Source of the DNA: Proteus columbae | Lineage (GTDB): Bacteria; Pseudomonadota; Gammaproteobacteria; Enterobacterales; Enterobacteriaceae | Direction of reading: 5' to 3' | NCBI RefSeq assembly: GCF_002777965.1 | Contig: NZ_NGVR01000026.1 | Span: forward strand, 52,058-116,057 | Length of the DNA: 64,000 nt | Shown: positions 21,307-33,032 of the stretch, one piece after another | How the letters are laid out: every line of letters begins with the position of its first letter | Position numbering within the stretch: the stretch's first letter is position 1 | The notes under the pieces: generated by a model | The model's database searches: none | What the model was told of the DNA's origin: nothing | What the model saw: only the letters and a program-made list of their open reading frames with translations | Position numbers and translations under genes: made by a program

Positions 21307-22311
21307 ATGCGTAAAGTTATCGCTGTTGTTGCAGTTATTATTTTAGCGTTGTTGTACTCTTCTGTATTTGTCGTTCAACAGTATGAGCGTGGTATTATTT
21401 TACGCTTTGCGAAAGTTGTACGTGATGCTGAAAATAAACCTGTTGTTTATGAACCAGGTCTTCACTTTAAAATTCCATTTATTGAGAATGTGAAAAAACT
21501 GGATGCGCGTATTCAAACTATGAATATCCAGCAAGACCGTTTCTTATCAGGCGAGAATAAAGACTTATTAGTCGATTCTTATCTGAAATGGCGTATCAGT
21601 GATTTCAGCACCTACTATCTGGCAACTGGTGGTGGTAATACAACGCAAGCGGAAACATTACTGCGTCGTAAATTCAGTGACCGCTTACGTTCTGAGATTG
21701 GTCGTATGAGCGTAAACCAAATTATTACGGATTCTCGTGGTCGTTTAACCATTGATGTTCGTAATGCACTGAATGAAGGTACACCTTCACGCGATTCAAG
21801 TGCTGCTGATGATGCTATTGCCATTGCTGCGAAGAAAGTAGCTGAAGAAACCAAAGGTCAAGCGCCTGCTATCAATATGAACAGCATGGCGGCATTAGGT
21901 ATTGAAGTGATTGATGTTCGAATTAAGCAAATCAACCTACCGATGGAAGTTTCTGAAGCGATTTATCAGCGTATGCGTGCAGAGCGTGAAGCGGTTGCTC
22001 GTCGTCACCGTTCACAAGGTCAAGAGCAAGCTGTGAAAATTCGCGCAGCGGCGGATAAGACAGTAACAGAAACATTAGCTGAATCTGAGCGTGAATCATT
22101 ACGTCTTCGCGGTGAAGGTGATGCCCAAGCGACTAAACTGTTTGCTGATGCATTCAACCAAGATCCAGACTTCTATGCCTTCATTCGTAGCTTACGTGCT
22201 TATGAGAAGAGCTTTAACCAAGATGGTAATGACGTCATGGTGTTAAGCCCAGATAGCGATTTCTTACGTTATATGAAAGCACCAACAAAAGCGCGAGCGA
22301 TTGAAGAGTAA
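21307..22311 (+). CDS. hflC: FtsH protease modulator HflC
   Basis: A 334-residue partner of HflK. The N-terminal membrane segment is residues about 4-22, then an SPFH domain beginning VFVVQQYERGIILRF and a long helical region (MRAEREAVARRHRSQGQEQA) that forms the cage. It follows hflK immediately and ends the operon with a terminator. The small gene yjeT, which lies between hflC and purA in E. coli, is not found. Confidence 0.95.
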   Translation: MRKVIAVVAVIILALLYSSVFVVQQYERGIILRFAKVVRDAENKPVVYEPGLHFKIPFIENVKKLDARIQTMNIQQDRFLSGENKDLLVDSYLKWRISDFSTYYLATGGGNTTQAETLLRRKFSDRLRSEIGRMSVNQIITDSRGRLTIDVRNALNEGTPSRDSSAADDAIAIAAKKVAEETKGQAPAINMNSMAALGIEVIDVRIKQINLPMEVSEAIYQRMRAEREAVARRHRSQGQEQAVKIRAAADKTVTETLAESERESLRLRGEGDAQATKLFADAFNQDPDFYAFIRSLRAYEKSFNQDGNDVMVLSPDSDFLRYMKAPTKARAIEE

Positions 22312-22346
22312 TTTCTAAACGCATTAAACCGTTTGAGTAAATAATA

Positions 22347-22381
22347 AAATCCCTCACTTAAAAAAGTGGGGGATTTTTTTT
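22347..22381 (+). terminator. Terminator after hflC
   Basis: AAATCCC-CACTT and AAGTG-GGGATTT arms form a stem with one unpaired or wobble position, followed by eight T. It ends the tsaE to hflC transcription unit. Confidence 0.88.
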
Positions 22382-24066
<1,685 letters not shown>

Positions 24067-24090
24067 TCCGCATTAAATTGGTTTGATGTG

Positions 24091-24126
24091 AAAATCGTCC
24101 CTGAAAATGACAGGGGCGATTTTTTC
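24091..24126 (+). terminator. Terminator after purA
   Basis: AAAATCG-CCCTG and CAGGG-CGATTTT arms with a 7-nt loop and a T-run. Confidence 0.85.
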
Positions 24127-24310
24127 GTATCTGTTTGTTGGTTAAATTGAGATAAAAAACGCGTTACACACTTAAGATAAGACAGCTTTACACTCGGTTT
24201 TGCTTCTGTTTTATCTGTAATGCGTAAAAAAACAGTAAGACAATGTTATTGTTGTAATACTAGAAAGAGAAAAGCGATCTGTTGAAAATCGACAGTATCG
24301 CTTTTTCTTT
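24127..24310 (+). ncRNA. Possible small RNA ending in an orphan terminator
   Basis: A second strong hairpin lies at about 24272-24305: arms AAAGCGAT-CTGT and ACAG-ATCGCTTT, followed by TTTTTCTTT. It is roughly 150 nt beyond the purA terminator with no open frame between. A weak promoter-like pair (TTTACA at about 24189, 17-bp spacer, TTTATC) lies upstream. This layout fits a small RNA of about 60-90 nt, but a backup purA terminator is equally possible. I do not recognise the RNA family. Confidence 0.3.
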
Positions 24311-24494
24311 GCCTGTGATATCGCTATTATTTTGTTGATAGTCAAGTGAGAGACGGAAATAACTCACTTTTGAGCATATCTTTGCTAAATGTCCAAAAAT
24401 TAAACATAATATTGCTTAATAAAATGATATTCTCATTAATAATTACTTATCCCTTAACGAATTTCATAGGGGAAAACACTTTTCAGAGGTCATT
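24311..24494. promoter_or_regulatory. nsrR upstream region
   Basis: AT-rich upstream region of nsrR. An imperfect palindrome centred near 24429 (AATGA-TATTC-TCATT) could be an operator, for NsrR itself or a Fur-like protein. Neither consensus is matched well enough to name it. Confidence 0.3.
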
Positions 24495-24923
24495 GTGCAA
24501 TTAACCAGTTTTACAGATTATGGATTGCGAGCATTGATATATATGGCTTCACTGCCAGAAGGTAAAATGACGAGTATCACTGAAGTGACACAAGTCTATG
24601 GTGTTTCGCGTAACCATATGGTGAAAATTATTAATCAACTTAGCCATTTAGGTTTTGTTGAGGCTATTCGCGGTAAAAATGGAGGGATCCGTTTAGGCAA
24701 GCCTGCAACAGATATCATTGTGGGTGAGGTTGTTCGTGCTTTAGAGCCACTTTCATTAGTAAACTGTAGTGCTGAGTTTTGCCACATTACCCCAGCTTGT
24801 CGACTGAAACTGGTGTTAAATCAGGCAATTGAGCAGTTTTTGAAAGAGTTAGACCGTCACACACTCACAGAGCTAGTTGAGAATAATAGCTCTTTATATA
24901 AATTGTTATTAGAAGATGTTTGA
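24495..24923 (+). CDS. nsrR: Nitric-oxide-sensing repressor NsrR
   Basis: A 142-residue Rrf2-family winged-helix repressor that carries a nitric-oxide-sensitive iron-sulfur cluster and controls NO detoxification genes. The three cluster cysteines are in [16 protein letters not shown] (about residues 91-103). The N-terminus [20 protein letters not shown] and recognition helix region [13 protein letters not shown] are almost unchanged from E. coli. The start is GTG with AGAGG 6 nt upstream. It precedes rnr by 39 nt and is probably cotranscribed with it. Confidence 0.96.
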   Translation: MQLTSFTDYGLRALIYMASLPEGKMTSITEVTQVYGVSRNHMVKIINQLSHLGFVEAIRGKNGGIRLGKPATDIIVGEVVRALEPLSLVNCSAEFCHITPACRLKLVLNQAIEQFLKELDRHTLTELVENNSSLYKLLLEDV

Positions 24924-24962
24924 GTCTACTATTTCATCAAATCTGATAGCTTGGAGGTCATA

Positions 24963-27455
24963 ATGTCAAAAGATCCTTTTCAGGATAGAGAAGCAGAAAA
25001 ATACGCCTCTCCAATTGCTAGTCGCGAATATATTTTAGAAGAAATGAAAAAACGCACGGCACCCATGAGCCGTGAAGATTTAGCGCAGGCGTTAAAAATT
25101 TCAGGTGAAGAAGACTTAGAAGCGTTACGTCGCCGTTTAAGAGCGATGGAGCGTGATGGTCAATTAGTTTTTACCCGTCGCCAGTGCTATGCATTACCTG
25201 AACGTCTTGATTTATGGAAAGGCAAGGTAATCGGTCACCGTGACGGTTATGGTTTTTTACGAGCAGAAGGTCAAAAAGATGATCTTTACCTGTCTCAAGA
25301 TGAAATGAAAAAAACCATGCACGGCGATGTCATTCTTGCTCAACCATTGGGAATGGATAGAAAAGGTCGTCGTGAAGGCCGTGTGGTTCGAGTTATTGAA
25401 CCACGAAATAACCAAATTGTAGGTCGCTATTTTATTGAATCAGGTATGGGATTTGTAGTACCTGATGATAGCCGTTTAAGCTTTGATATTCTGATCCCTA
25501 AAGAAGATATCATGGGCGCACGAATGGGAAATGTGGTTGTTGTTGAAATTACAACAAGACCCACTCGCCGCACTCAAGCCGTAGGCCGTATTGTCGAGAT
25601 TTTAGGTGAAACCATGGGAACGGGTATTGCGGTGGAAATCGCATTACGTACTCATGAAATTCCTTATACATGGCCTGCAAAAGTCACAAAAGAAGTGGCT
25701 GATTTAAAAGAAGAAGTGCCTGAATCTGCTAAAGAAGGGCGTGTTGATTTACGTGGCTTACCTTTAATTACTATTGACGGTGAAGATGCGCGAGACTTTG
25801 ATGACGCGGTTTATTGTCAACGTAAAAAAGGCGGTGGCTGGCGTTTATGGGTTGCAATTGCGGATGTGAGTTATTATGTACGCCCACAAACAGCATTAGA
25901 TACAGAAGCACGTAGCCGAGGAAACTCTGTTTATTTCCCTTCTCAAGTCGTGCCGATGTTGCCTGAAGTCTTGTCTAATGGATTGTGTTCATTAAACCCG
26001 CAAGTTGACCGTTTATGTATGGTTTGCGAGATGACGGTTTCTGAACAAGGACGCCTCTCTTCTTATAAATTCTATGAAGCCGTGATGAGTTCTCATGCTC
26101 GAATGACTTACACCAAAGTGTGGAAAATTATTCAAGGTGATGAAGAGTTGCGCGAGCACTATAAGCCTATCGTGCAAGATATTGAACATCTATACGAACT
26201 GTATCAAGTGCTAGATAAAGCGCGTGAGCAACGTGGTGCAATTGGCTTTGAATCAGAAGAAGCGAAGTTTATCTTTAATGCAGAACGTCGTATTGAGCGT
26301 ATTGAGCCAGTTATTCGTAATGATGCACACAAATTGATTGAAGAGTGCATGATCCTTGCTAATATCGCAGCCGCTCGCTTTGTTGAGAAAAACGAAGAAC
26401 CTGCACTTTATCGTATTCATGATAAACCCAAAGAAGATAGCGTTCTGAATCTACGCTCTGTCTTTAATGAATTAGGTTTAACGTTGCCAGGCGGCTTAAC
26501 GCCAGAGCCAGCAGATTATGCGCGTGTCATGAAAGAGGTTGAAGACAGACCTGATCGTGAAATGCTACAAACCATGATTTTGCGCTCAATGAAACAGGCA
26601 ATTTACGATCCTGAAAATCGCGGGCACTTTGGTTTAGCATTAAAATCTTATGCGCATTTTACCTCACCAATTCGTCGTTATCCTGATTTAGCTCTGCATC
26701 GTGCAATAAAATATCAGATTGCGAAGGCAGAAGGTCACGGTTCACAGCGCTGGACACCAACTGGTGGCTACCATAGTGATATGGATACCATGTTGCAATT
26801 AGGTGAGCACTGCTCTTTAACCGAGCGCCGTGCCGATGAAGCAACGCGAGATGTCGCTGATTGGCTGAAATGTGACTTTATGCTGGATCAAATTGGTCAA
26901 CAATTTACCGGTATTATCACCAGCGTAACGGGCTTTGGTTTCTTTGTTCGCTTAAACGATCTGTTTATCGATGGTTTGGTGCATGTTTCCACATTAAATA
27001 ATGATTATTATCAGTATGATAATGTTGGTCAGCGCTTAATTGGTGAGTCTTCAGGGCAAGTTTATCGCCTTGGTGATGAAGTTGAAGTGAAAGTTGAAGC
27101 AGTGAGTATGGATGAACGTACTATCGACTTCTCTTTAATATCAACAACACGTACCGCGCGTAATCCGGGTAAAACTGCCCGTGTTCGTGGTCTAAAAGGT
27201 GAAAAAGACAAGAAAAATGCAAGTTCTAGCAAATCTCGTCGTCGTGATGCAAGCAAAGATAAAAACTTTGAGCCAGATAGCGCCTTCAAAAAAGGCAAAT
27301 CATCAGGTCGAGGTAATGCGAGCAAAGACAAAGCCGTAAAAGACCAAGTTGCGAAAGATAAAGCAAGTAGCAAACGTAAGAAAGCATCATCACAAACTAA
27401 AAAGATAGAGGCAAAACTGAAAGCTAAACGCGCAGCCAAACGCGATAACGCATAA
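24963..27455 (+). CDS. rnr: Ribonuclease R
   Basis: An 830-residue 3'-5' exoribonuclease that degrades structured RNA, including rRNA fragments, and acts in tmRNA-linked decay. Domain order is an N-terminal helix-turn-helix (about 20-85), two cold-shock domains, the RNB catalytic domain ([22 protein letters not shown], with the clustered Asp residues), an S1 domain ([17 protein letters not shown]) and a Lys/Ser-rich basic tail from about 735. The start is the ATG at 24963, preceded by GGAGG. A TTG at 24951 overlaps that site and is discarded. Confidence 0.97.
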   Translation: MSKDPFQDREAEKYASPIASREYILEEMKKRTAPMSREDLAQALKISGEEDLEALRRRLRAMERDGQLVFTRRQCYALPERLDLWKGKVIGHRDGYGFLRAEGQKDDLYLSQDEMKKTMHGDVILAQPLGMDRKGRREGRVVRVIEPRNNQIVGRYFIESGMGFVVPDDSRLSFDILIPKEDIMGARMGNVVVVEITTRPTRRTQAVGRIVEILGETMGTGIAVEIALRTHEIPYTWPAKVTKEVADLKEEVPESAKEGRVDLRGLPLITIDGEDARDFDDAVYCQRKKGGGWRLWVAIADVSYYVRPQTALDTEARSRGNSVYFPSQVVPMLPEVLSNGLCSLNPQVDRLCMVCEMTVSEQGRLSSYKFYEAVMSSHARMTYTKVWKIIQGDEELREHYKPIVQDIEHLYELYQVLDKAREQRGAIGFESEEAKFIFNAERRIERIEPVIRNDAHKLIEECMILANIAAARFVEKNEEPALYRIHDKPKEDSVLNLRSVFNELGLTLPGGLTPEPADYARVMKEVEDRPDREMLQTMILRSMKQAIYDPENRGHFGLALKSYAHFTSPIRRYPDLALHRAIKYQIAKAEGHGSQRWTPTGGYHSDMDTMLQLGEHCSLTERRADEATRDVADWLKCDFMLDQIGQQFTGIITSVTGFGFFVRLNDLFIDGLVHVSTLNNDYYQYDNVGQRLIGESSGQVYRLGDEVEVKVEAVSMDERTIDFSLISTTRTARNPGKTARVRGLKGEKDKKNASSSKSRRRDASKDKNFEPDSAFKKGKSSGRGNASKDKAVKDQVAKDKASSKRKKASSQTKKIEAKLKAKRAAKRDNA

Positions 27456-27481
27456 AGTTTCGTTCTTCTGGTTCTTTTTTT

Positions 27482-27504
27482 AAAAGGCGGAGACTCCGCC
27501 TTTT
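27482..27504 (+). terminator. Terminator between rnr and rlmB
   Basis: AAAAGGCGGA and TCCGCCTTTT arms with a very short loop. The 3' T-run is short, so it may be leaky and allow rlmB expression from the rnr transcript. Confidence 0.7.
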
Positions 27505-27546
27505 ATCTGTTTTGTGCCTTTTATTTTTTAATGAGTAAGCACCGCT

Positions 27547-28290
27547 ATGAGCGAAGAAATTATTTATGGTATTCACGCAGTAACCGCATTACTTGAGCGT
27601 GATCCTGCACGTTTTAAAGAAGTTTATGTATTAAAAGGGCGAGAAGATCGCCGTTTAACACCTGTTATTCATGAATTAGAAGCTCAAGGCATTCTGGTTC
27701 AAGTGGCTAATCGCCAATGGTTAGATAGCCAAACAGATGGTGCTGTTCACCAAGGTATTATTGCTAAAGTAAAACCAGGTCGTCAGTATCAAGAGCAAGA
27801 TTTACCGGACTTGTTAGCTAAAGTTGGTACACCTTTCTTATTAGTGCTAGATGGTGTTACTGATCCCCATAATTTAGGGGCTTGTTTACGTAGTGCAGAT
27901 GCAGCGGGTGTGCATGCTGTTATTGTTCCGAAAGATCGTTCTGCACAATTAAATGCAACGGCCAAAAAAGTGGCTTGTGGTGCAGCAGAAAGTGTCCCTT
28001 TAATTAAAGTGACTAACCTTGCTCGTACATTACGTTTTCTGCAAGAAGAGAACGTCTGGATTGTCGGCACAGCAGGTGAAGCAGACCACACGTTATATCA
28101 AAGCAAACTCACAGGCCCAATGGCATTAGTGATGGGTGCAGAAGGTGAAGGTATGCGTCGTTTAACTCGCGAGCATTGTGATGAGCTAATTAGTATCCCA
28201 ATGGCGGGTACGGTGTCTTCACTCAACGTTTCTGTGGCAACCGGTGTTTGCTTATTTGAAGCGATGCGTCAGCGCATTATTGTGAAATAA
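27547..28290 (+). CDS. rlmB: 23S rRNA (Gm2251) methyltransferase RlmB
   Basis: A 247-residue SPOUT-class 2'-O-methyltransferase acting on G2251 in the peptidyl-transferase P loop. It has an N-terminal substrate-binding domain (about 1-75), then the knotted domain with motif 1 [20 protein letters not shown], motif 2 [13 protein letters not shown] and motif 3 [18 protein letters not shown]. It follows rnr as in E. coli. No strong Shine-Dalgarno is visible. Confidence 0.96.
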   Translation: MSEEIIYGIHAVTALLERDPARFKEVYVLKGREDRRLTPVIHELEAQGILVQVANRQWLDSQTDGAVHQGIIAKVKPGRQYQEQDLPDLLAKVGTPFLLVLDGVTDPHNLGACLRSADAAGVHAVIVPKDRSAQLNATAKKVACGAAESVPLIKVTNLARTLRFLQEENVWIVGTAGEADHTLYQSKLTGPMALVMGAEGEGMRRLTREHCDELISIPMAGTVSSLNVSVATGVCLFEAMRQRIIVK

Positions 28291-28334
28291 TTGCGTGAAA
28301 TAATCGCTGAATTTATTTTATTCTCTATACTCCC

Positions 28335-28363
28335 TTGAGTTTTATTGACCGCGGGGGTATAGT
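28335..28363 (+). promoter_or_regulatory. Sigma-70 promoter of the rpsF operon
   Basis: TTGAGT at 28335-28340 and TATAGT at 28358-28363 with an exact 17-bp spacer. It leads into the structured leader of rpsF. Confidence 0.7.
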
Positions 28364-28404
28364 TACGCGTCAATTTTTTCAGTCACAACTTAAACAAGTT
28401 CCTT

Positions 28405-28439
28405 GCCTCCATGGGTGGTGACTGACCCTGACAGGAGGC
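28405..28439 (+). promoter_or_regulatory. S6:S18-type leader hairpin upstream of rpsF
   Basis: Arms GCCTCC (28405-28410) and GGAGGC (28434-28439) enclose an inner GGGT/ACCC stem with GGTGACTG in the loop. A CCG triplet lies just before the ribosome binding site. This fits the described S6:S18 leader, in which the S6-S18 heterodimer binds the mRNA and represses the operon. The match is by recalled motif, not by a covariance search. Confidence 0.6.
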
Positions 28440-28445
28440 TGATAA

Positions 28446-28865
<420 letters not shown>

Positions 28866-28873
28866 TTAGTGCT

Positions 28874-29426
<553 letters not shown>

Positions 29427-29466
29427 TAGGTATATAGTCCATTAATGACTTGTAGAGGATAAGGTA

Positions 29467-29916
29467 ATGCAAATTATTCTGCTTGATAAAGTAGCGAATC
29501 TGGGTAGCCTGGGTGATCAGGTTAACGTAAAATCGGGCTATGCTCGTAACTATTTAATCCCACAGGGTAAAGCTGTTTCTGCGACTAAGAAAAACATCGA
29601 GTTTTTCGAAGCGCGTCGCGCTGAGTTAGAAGCTAAATTAGCTGAAACTTTAGCAGCAGCTGAAGCTCGTGCAGCGAAGATCAATGCACTGGGTTCTGTC
29701 ACTATCAGCTCTAAAGCGGGTGACGAAGGTAAACTGTTTGGTTCAATCGGTACTCGTGACATCGCTGATGCAGTAACTGCAGCTGGCGTTGAAATGTGTA
29801 AGAGCGAAGTTCGCCTGCCAAATGGCGTTCTGCGTACTACTGGTGACCACGAAGTTCACTTCCAAGTTCACAGTGATGTATTCGCTGAACTGAATGTTAT
29901 CATCGTTGCTGAATAA
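29467..29916 (+). CDS. rplI: 50S ribosomal protein L9
   Basis: A 149-residue two-domain protein. The N-terminal domain ([19 protein letters not shown]) binds 23S rRNA, a long helix follows (about 40-75), and a C-terminal globular domain extends from the ribosome. Length equals E. coli L9. Last gene of the operon, followed by a strong terminator. Confidence 0.97.
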   Translation: MQIILLDKVANLGSLGDQVNVKSGYARNYLIPQGKAVSATKKNIEFFEARRAELEAKLAETLAAAEARAAKINALGSVTISSKAGDEGKLFGSIGTRDIADAVTAAGVEMCKSEVRLPNGVLRTTGDHEVHFQVHSDVFAELNVIIVAE

Positions 29917-29946
29917 TCTCTGATTAAACAGTTAATGTTGATAAAG

Positions 29947-29976
29947 AAAAACGCCAGCTTAGCTGGCGTTTTTTTT
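29947..29976. terminator. Terminator between rplI and ytfB
   Basis: ACGCCAGC and GCTGGCGT arms with a 4-nt loop, A-run before and T-run after. It serves convergent rplI and ytfB. Confidence 0.9.
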
Positions 29977-29998
29977 GGATAAATAAATACTGTTCTTA

Positions 29999-30658
29999 CT
30001 ATGGTGTACGGTAATAACTTCCATCACTCAAACGAGTGTAAGTGATAACAGTACCGGCGCTATTTGTCACTTCTAGCATACTGACATCACCTTGTGGATT
30101 ACGCTGTAAACGAATAGTTTGCCCTGAGCGTAATTGGCTTAATGATTTTTGTTGGTCTTCCGATTTCGCCATAGAAAATGCATCATTGACAGGAAGTTGA
30201 TTGTCTCTAAAAAGTTGCGCTAAGGTTTGTCCCTCTTTAATGGTATAAGTTTGCCATGTTTGCGCTGGTGTTGATGGAGTATTTTGTAGCGGTGTCGTTT
30301 GAGCAATATTTCCCTCAGGATCACTTGTCGTTGAGTTATCTATTGATGGAGATACCTCAGATCCAGCATTTAAGCTATTTTGTGCTTGAGGGATCGATGT
30401 TTGATACGCCGGATCATTGGTAGATGCTATTGGCACAGGAAGATCATGCGTTGATGATGATGGTTGAGGTGGCTCACTAGTGTTTTCACTTGTCGGCCAA
30501 AAAAATACGACCAATAAAGCAATCGCAATAACCAGTATTGCTCGACGATGTAAGCCAGGGAATTTGCCCATATTCACCTCATTATTGATCTGTGAATCAG
30601 TATTATGAATTGCTGTAACATCTTTTTTATTCCTTGTAGCCATACTAGCACGAACCAT
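29999..30658 (-). CDS. ytfB: OapA-family cell-division-associated protein YtfB
   Basis: A 219-residue single-pass inner membrane protein. A cytoplasmic N-terminus (about 1-36) is followed by a membrane segment (about 39-56), a Ser/Thr/Pro/Gln-rich linker, and a C-terminal LysM-like/OapA domain (about 130-219, YTIKEGQTLAQLFRDNQLP). E. coli YtfB localises to the septum and binds glycans through this domain. The N-terminus is shorter and different from E. coli. The start could also be the ATG six codons in. Its position between rplI and fklB is conserved. Confidence 0.85.
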   Translation of the reverse strand: MVRASMATRNKKDVTAIHNTDSQINNEVNMGKFPGLHRRAILVIAIALLVVFFWPTSENTSEPPQPSSSTHDLPVPIASTNDPAYQTSIPQAQNSLNAGSEVSPSIDNSTTSDPEGNIAQTTPLQNTPSTPAQTWQTYTIKEGQTLAQLFRDNQLPVNDAFSMAKSEDQQKSLSQLRSGQTIRLQRNPQGDVSMLEVTNSAGTVITYTRLSDGSYYRTP

Positions 30659-30711
30659 GATCCTAACCTGCTCCCTGAATTCTTTTCAGAATTATCTATT
30701 CGCTCTAACCG

Positions 30712-32406
30712 TTAATGTTCTTTATTTCCTTGATGGTTAACTAAAAATAGTTTCATACGTTGATACACATTTTTATCAGTTTCTATGGTTAAAGCCTGCG
30801 TTAACTCACCATAAAGATCATAAGGCAATAATGTGTCAGACCATGTTGAAAGAACATTCAGCGCCATATTTCTATCACGCAATGTCGGACTGCGTAATTG
30901 CCTTTTGATAAGTGACCAGCCGATACCAGGAAAACCACCAAGATCTTGCATAATATATTCAACGGCATGATGAGGCTGATATTCAGAGTAGGTAGTTATT
31001 AATGGATCATCTGTGCTATCTAATGCTGTTAATTCAATTTGTTGTTCTGCAAGTTTAACTACTCTTTCTATTTTGTGAGAAGCATCCGTTTGCATTAACT
31101 GGTGCCACCAATCCGCATTAGGATTATCTTTTTGTAGTGAAAAGAGTAATTCCCAAATATCAAGGCGAAGAGATTTAGCGACAAGGCTTGCTTGGTAATT
31201 TTTTGAGCGAGAAGGATTTTGTAATGCTTCGATAATGAGTGTCGACCATTCTGGTTTTTGAATAATATTTTGCGAAGCAGAGATAATTTGTTGTTGGCAA
31301 TGATCGTTCCAACCAAGAGACTCGAGTAATAACCAATCTTCACCACTATTTTGTACAAAGTCGGCGATTTCACAGACGCAATAAAGGAGCTTTAATTCTT
31401 TTGGTGGCAAAGTATCGACTTGTGAAATAAAAGCATTGCACGCTTGGGTGCCCTCTACATAATCATAGATATCTTTTGCAGGGCCTCCATTAAGCAGAGC
31501 GCGCAAAAGATCACTACAACCAAGCAGTAACTCATTATCTAAAGGATGCGTATTCAACATCTCTAATAATGCCCCTTTTGTGACACAATCATAGGCCACA
31601 TATTCTGTCATCACATTATTTTTATATCCTTCAGTCAGCAGCCAATAGCGATTATTAATAGACAGTGTTGAAGGTAGATGTTCGATAAATTGGATACGTC
31701 CCCAGCCTTTAGTTCGTTGACCAAGGGAAGATAAAAAAGGCTCAAATTCTTCACAAGAAAGACGCTGTTTTAGCGAACCAATAGCATAAAGTGTAAATTC
31801 AGGATGAAGGGCAAACAATAAAAGTAAACGTTGAGAAGTACTATCGTTAAACGATCCTAATAGTCCTAAGGCGATTTTGATAGGATTTTTATCAGGGCTT
31901 AACTTCAAGATCCATAAGATGAGTTGAAAATAGATCTCATGATTAATCAGTGTTTCATCTTGTTCTATTTTATCTATCAGATGTGAAAGATAGGTAATAG
32001 GTGCGAGTTTATCTTGGCGAGTCATTGAATAAAAAGAATCGACATGCTCTTTATCAGGCAAAAGAACAACATGCTTTATTGCATGATAGAGTGACAATGC
32101 AAATTCTTCACATGCTTTTTGAGAAGGCTGTTGTTCAATCGCTCGACCTATTCGTTGGTGCAAAATAATACCTTCACGAGCGCCTGCTGACCAACTAAAA
32201 GGTATTGAATCATCATCAGATTTTATTTTTAGGTGGGAGTCTGATAATAGATTTAATTCATCAGGTAAAGGCGTGTCACCTATTTCATAAGGTGCTAATT
32301 GTGAAAGAATTGAAGGAACAGAAGAAGGACAAACGTTAGGAAAGTCTATTGTGAGGTCGATAGACAGAGGTGACTTACTGAAAAGCTTATCGCGCCAATT
32401 AGTCAT
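30712..32406 (-). CDS. Unknown protein, 564 residues, helix-rich
   Basis: I do not recognise this family. It is a soluble-looking protein without signal peptide or membrane segments. Leu-rich helical stretches and spaced Trp residues (GWGRIQF, DWLLLESLGW, ADWWHQLMQ, GIGWSLIKRQLRSPTLRDRNMALNVLSTW) suggest an alpha-solenoid (HEAT-like) fold. That last segment near the C-terminus looks like a HEAT-type repeat. A good AGGA site lies 7 nt before the ATG and codon use is like the neighbours, so it is a real gene. It sits between ytfB and the zinc-responsive operon, where E. coli has no such gene. Confidence 0.75.
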   Translation of the reverse strand: MTNWRDKLFSKSPLSIDLTIDFPNVCPSSVPSILSQLAPYEIGDTPLPDELNLLSDSHLKIKSDDDSIPFSWSAGAREGIILHQRIGRAIEQQPSQKACEEFALSLYHAIKHVVLLPDKEHVDSFYSMTRQDKLAPITYLSHLIDKIEQDETLINHEIYFQLILWILKLSPDKNPIKIALGLLGSFNDSTSQRLLLLFALHPEFTLYAIGSLKQRLSCEEFEPFLSSLGQRTKGWGRIQFIEHLPSTLSINNRYWLLTEGYKNNVMTEYVAYDCVTKGALLEMLNTHPLDNELLLGCSDLLRALLNGGPAKDIYDYVEGTQACNAFISQVDTLPPKELKLLYCVCEIADFVQNSGEDWLLLESLGWNDHCQQQIISASQNIIQKPEWSTLIIEALQNPSRSKNYQASLVAKSLRLDIWELLFSLQKDNPNADWWHQLMQTDASHKIERVVKLAEQQIELTALDSTDDPLITTYSEYQPHHAVEYIMQDLGGFPGIGWSLIKRQLRSPTLRDRNMALNVLSTWSDTLLPYDLYGELTQALTIETDKNVYQRMKLFLVNHQGNKEH

Positions 32407-32587
32407 AATAAATCCTATTTGTTTTGCCGTCTTAGTATAACTTTAGCGGAAAATAGGAAAGCTGGACAAAAAAAAGCCAGAAAATCCACTTATATCACTT
32501 AAAAACCCCCTACCTAAAACATACTTCTCTTCTTGAGATAAAAAACAAATCAAAAAAAACTGGTCAATAAAATTAAAAAGCGGTACA

Positions 32588-32622
32588 TTAGCGCAATTCT
32601 AAATTTGTTATATTATAACATT
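32588..32622 (+). promoter_or_regulatory. Zur-type operator overlapping the rpmE2 promoter
   Basis: A 13-nt palindrome GTTATA-T-TATAAC (32607-32619) with right flank ATT matches the AATGTTATANTATAACATT-type Zur box in all but two left-flank bases. It covers a plausible -10 (TATTAT) 17 bp after TTAGCG. The genes below it are all classic zinc-starvation genes, which strengthens the assignment to Zur. Confidence 0.75.
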
Positions 32623-32643
32623 ACAAATAAATCGGGATTTATT

Positions 32644-32892
32644 ATGAAACTAGGTATCCACCCTCAATATCGAACAGTGATTTTCCATGACACTAGTGCA
32701 GATGCTTATTTTAAAGTGGGTTCAACCATCCAAACAGAAAAGACAATAGAGTATGAAGGGCAAACATACCCTTATGTGACATTAGATGTCTCTTCTCAAT
32801 CACACCCATTTTATACCGGTAAGCAAAAGACACATTCTCAAGAAGGTAATGTGGCACGCTTTAATAAACGTTTTGGTCAATTTATTAAGTAA
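32644..32892 (+). CDS. rpmE2: 50S ribosomal protein L31 type B (zinc-independent)
   Basis: An 82-residue paralogue of L31 without any cysteine, so it cannot hold the zinc that the housekeeping L31 binds. It replaces the zinc form on ribosomes when zinc is scarce (YkgM in E. coli). Sequence [19 protein letters not shown] with [10 protein letters not shown] and FNKRFG is typical. The start is the ATG at 32644. Upstream in-frame codons from 32605 overlap the operator and are excluded. First gene of a compact three-gene operon. Confidence 0.95.
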   Translation: MKLGIHPQYRTVIFHDTSADAYFKVGSTIQTEKTIEYEGQTYPYVTLDVSSQSHPFYTGKQKTHSQEGNVARFNKRFGQFIK

Positions 32893-32902
32893 GGAAGAAA
32901 CA

Positions 32903-33028
32903 ATGCAGGTATTAAGTTCATTGAAAAGCGCTAAACAACGCCACCCTGATTGCAAAGTGGTGCGTCGCCGTGGTCGTCTTTATGTAATTTGTAAGTCAAA
33001 TCCGCGTTTTAAAGCAGTTCAGGGGTAA
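32903..33028 (+). CDS. rpmJ2: 50S ribosomal protein L36 type B (zinc-independent)
   Basis: A 41-residue protein, [20 protein letters not shown] onward, equivalent to E. coli YkgO. It keeps only two of the four zinc ligands of canonical L36, so it is the zinc-free version. AAGGAAG lies 7 nt before the ATG and the gap to rpmE2 is 10 nt. Confidence 0.94.
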   Translation: MQVLSSLKSAKQRHPDCKVVRRRGRLYVICKSNPRFKAVQG

Positions 33029-33032
33029 GATT

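Noticed and set aside
24420..24445. A Fur box before nsrR
   Set aside because: The AATGA...TCATT palindrome is four bases shorter than a full Fur box and matches the NsrR consensus no better, so it is only noted as an unnamed palindrome.
27062..27439. A 125-codon minus-strand frame opposite the RNase R tail
   Set aside because: It is the antisense shadow of the Lys/Ser/Ala-rich tail of rnr.
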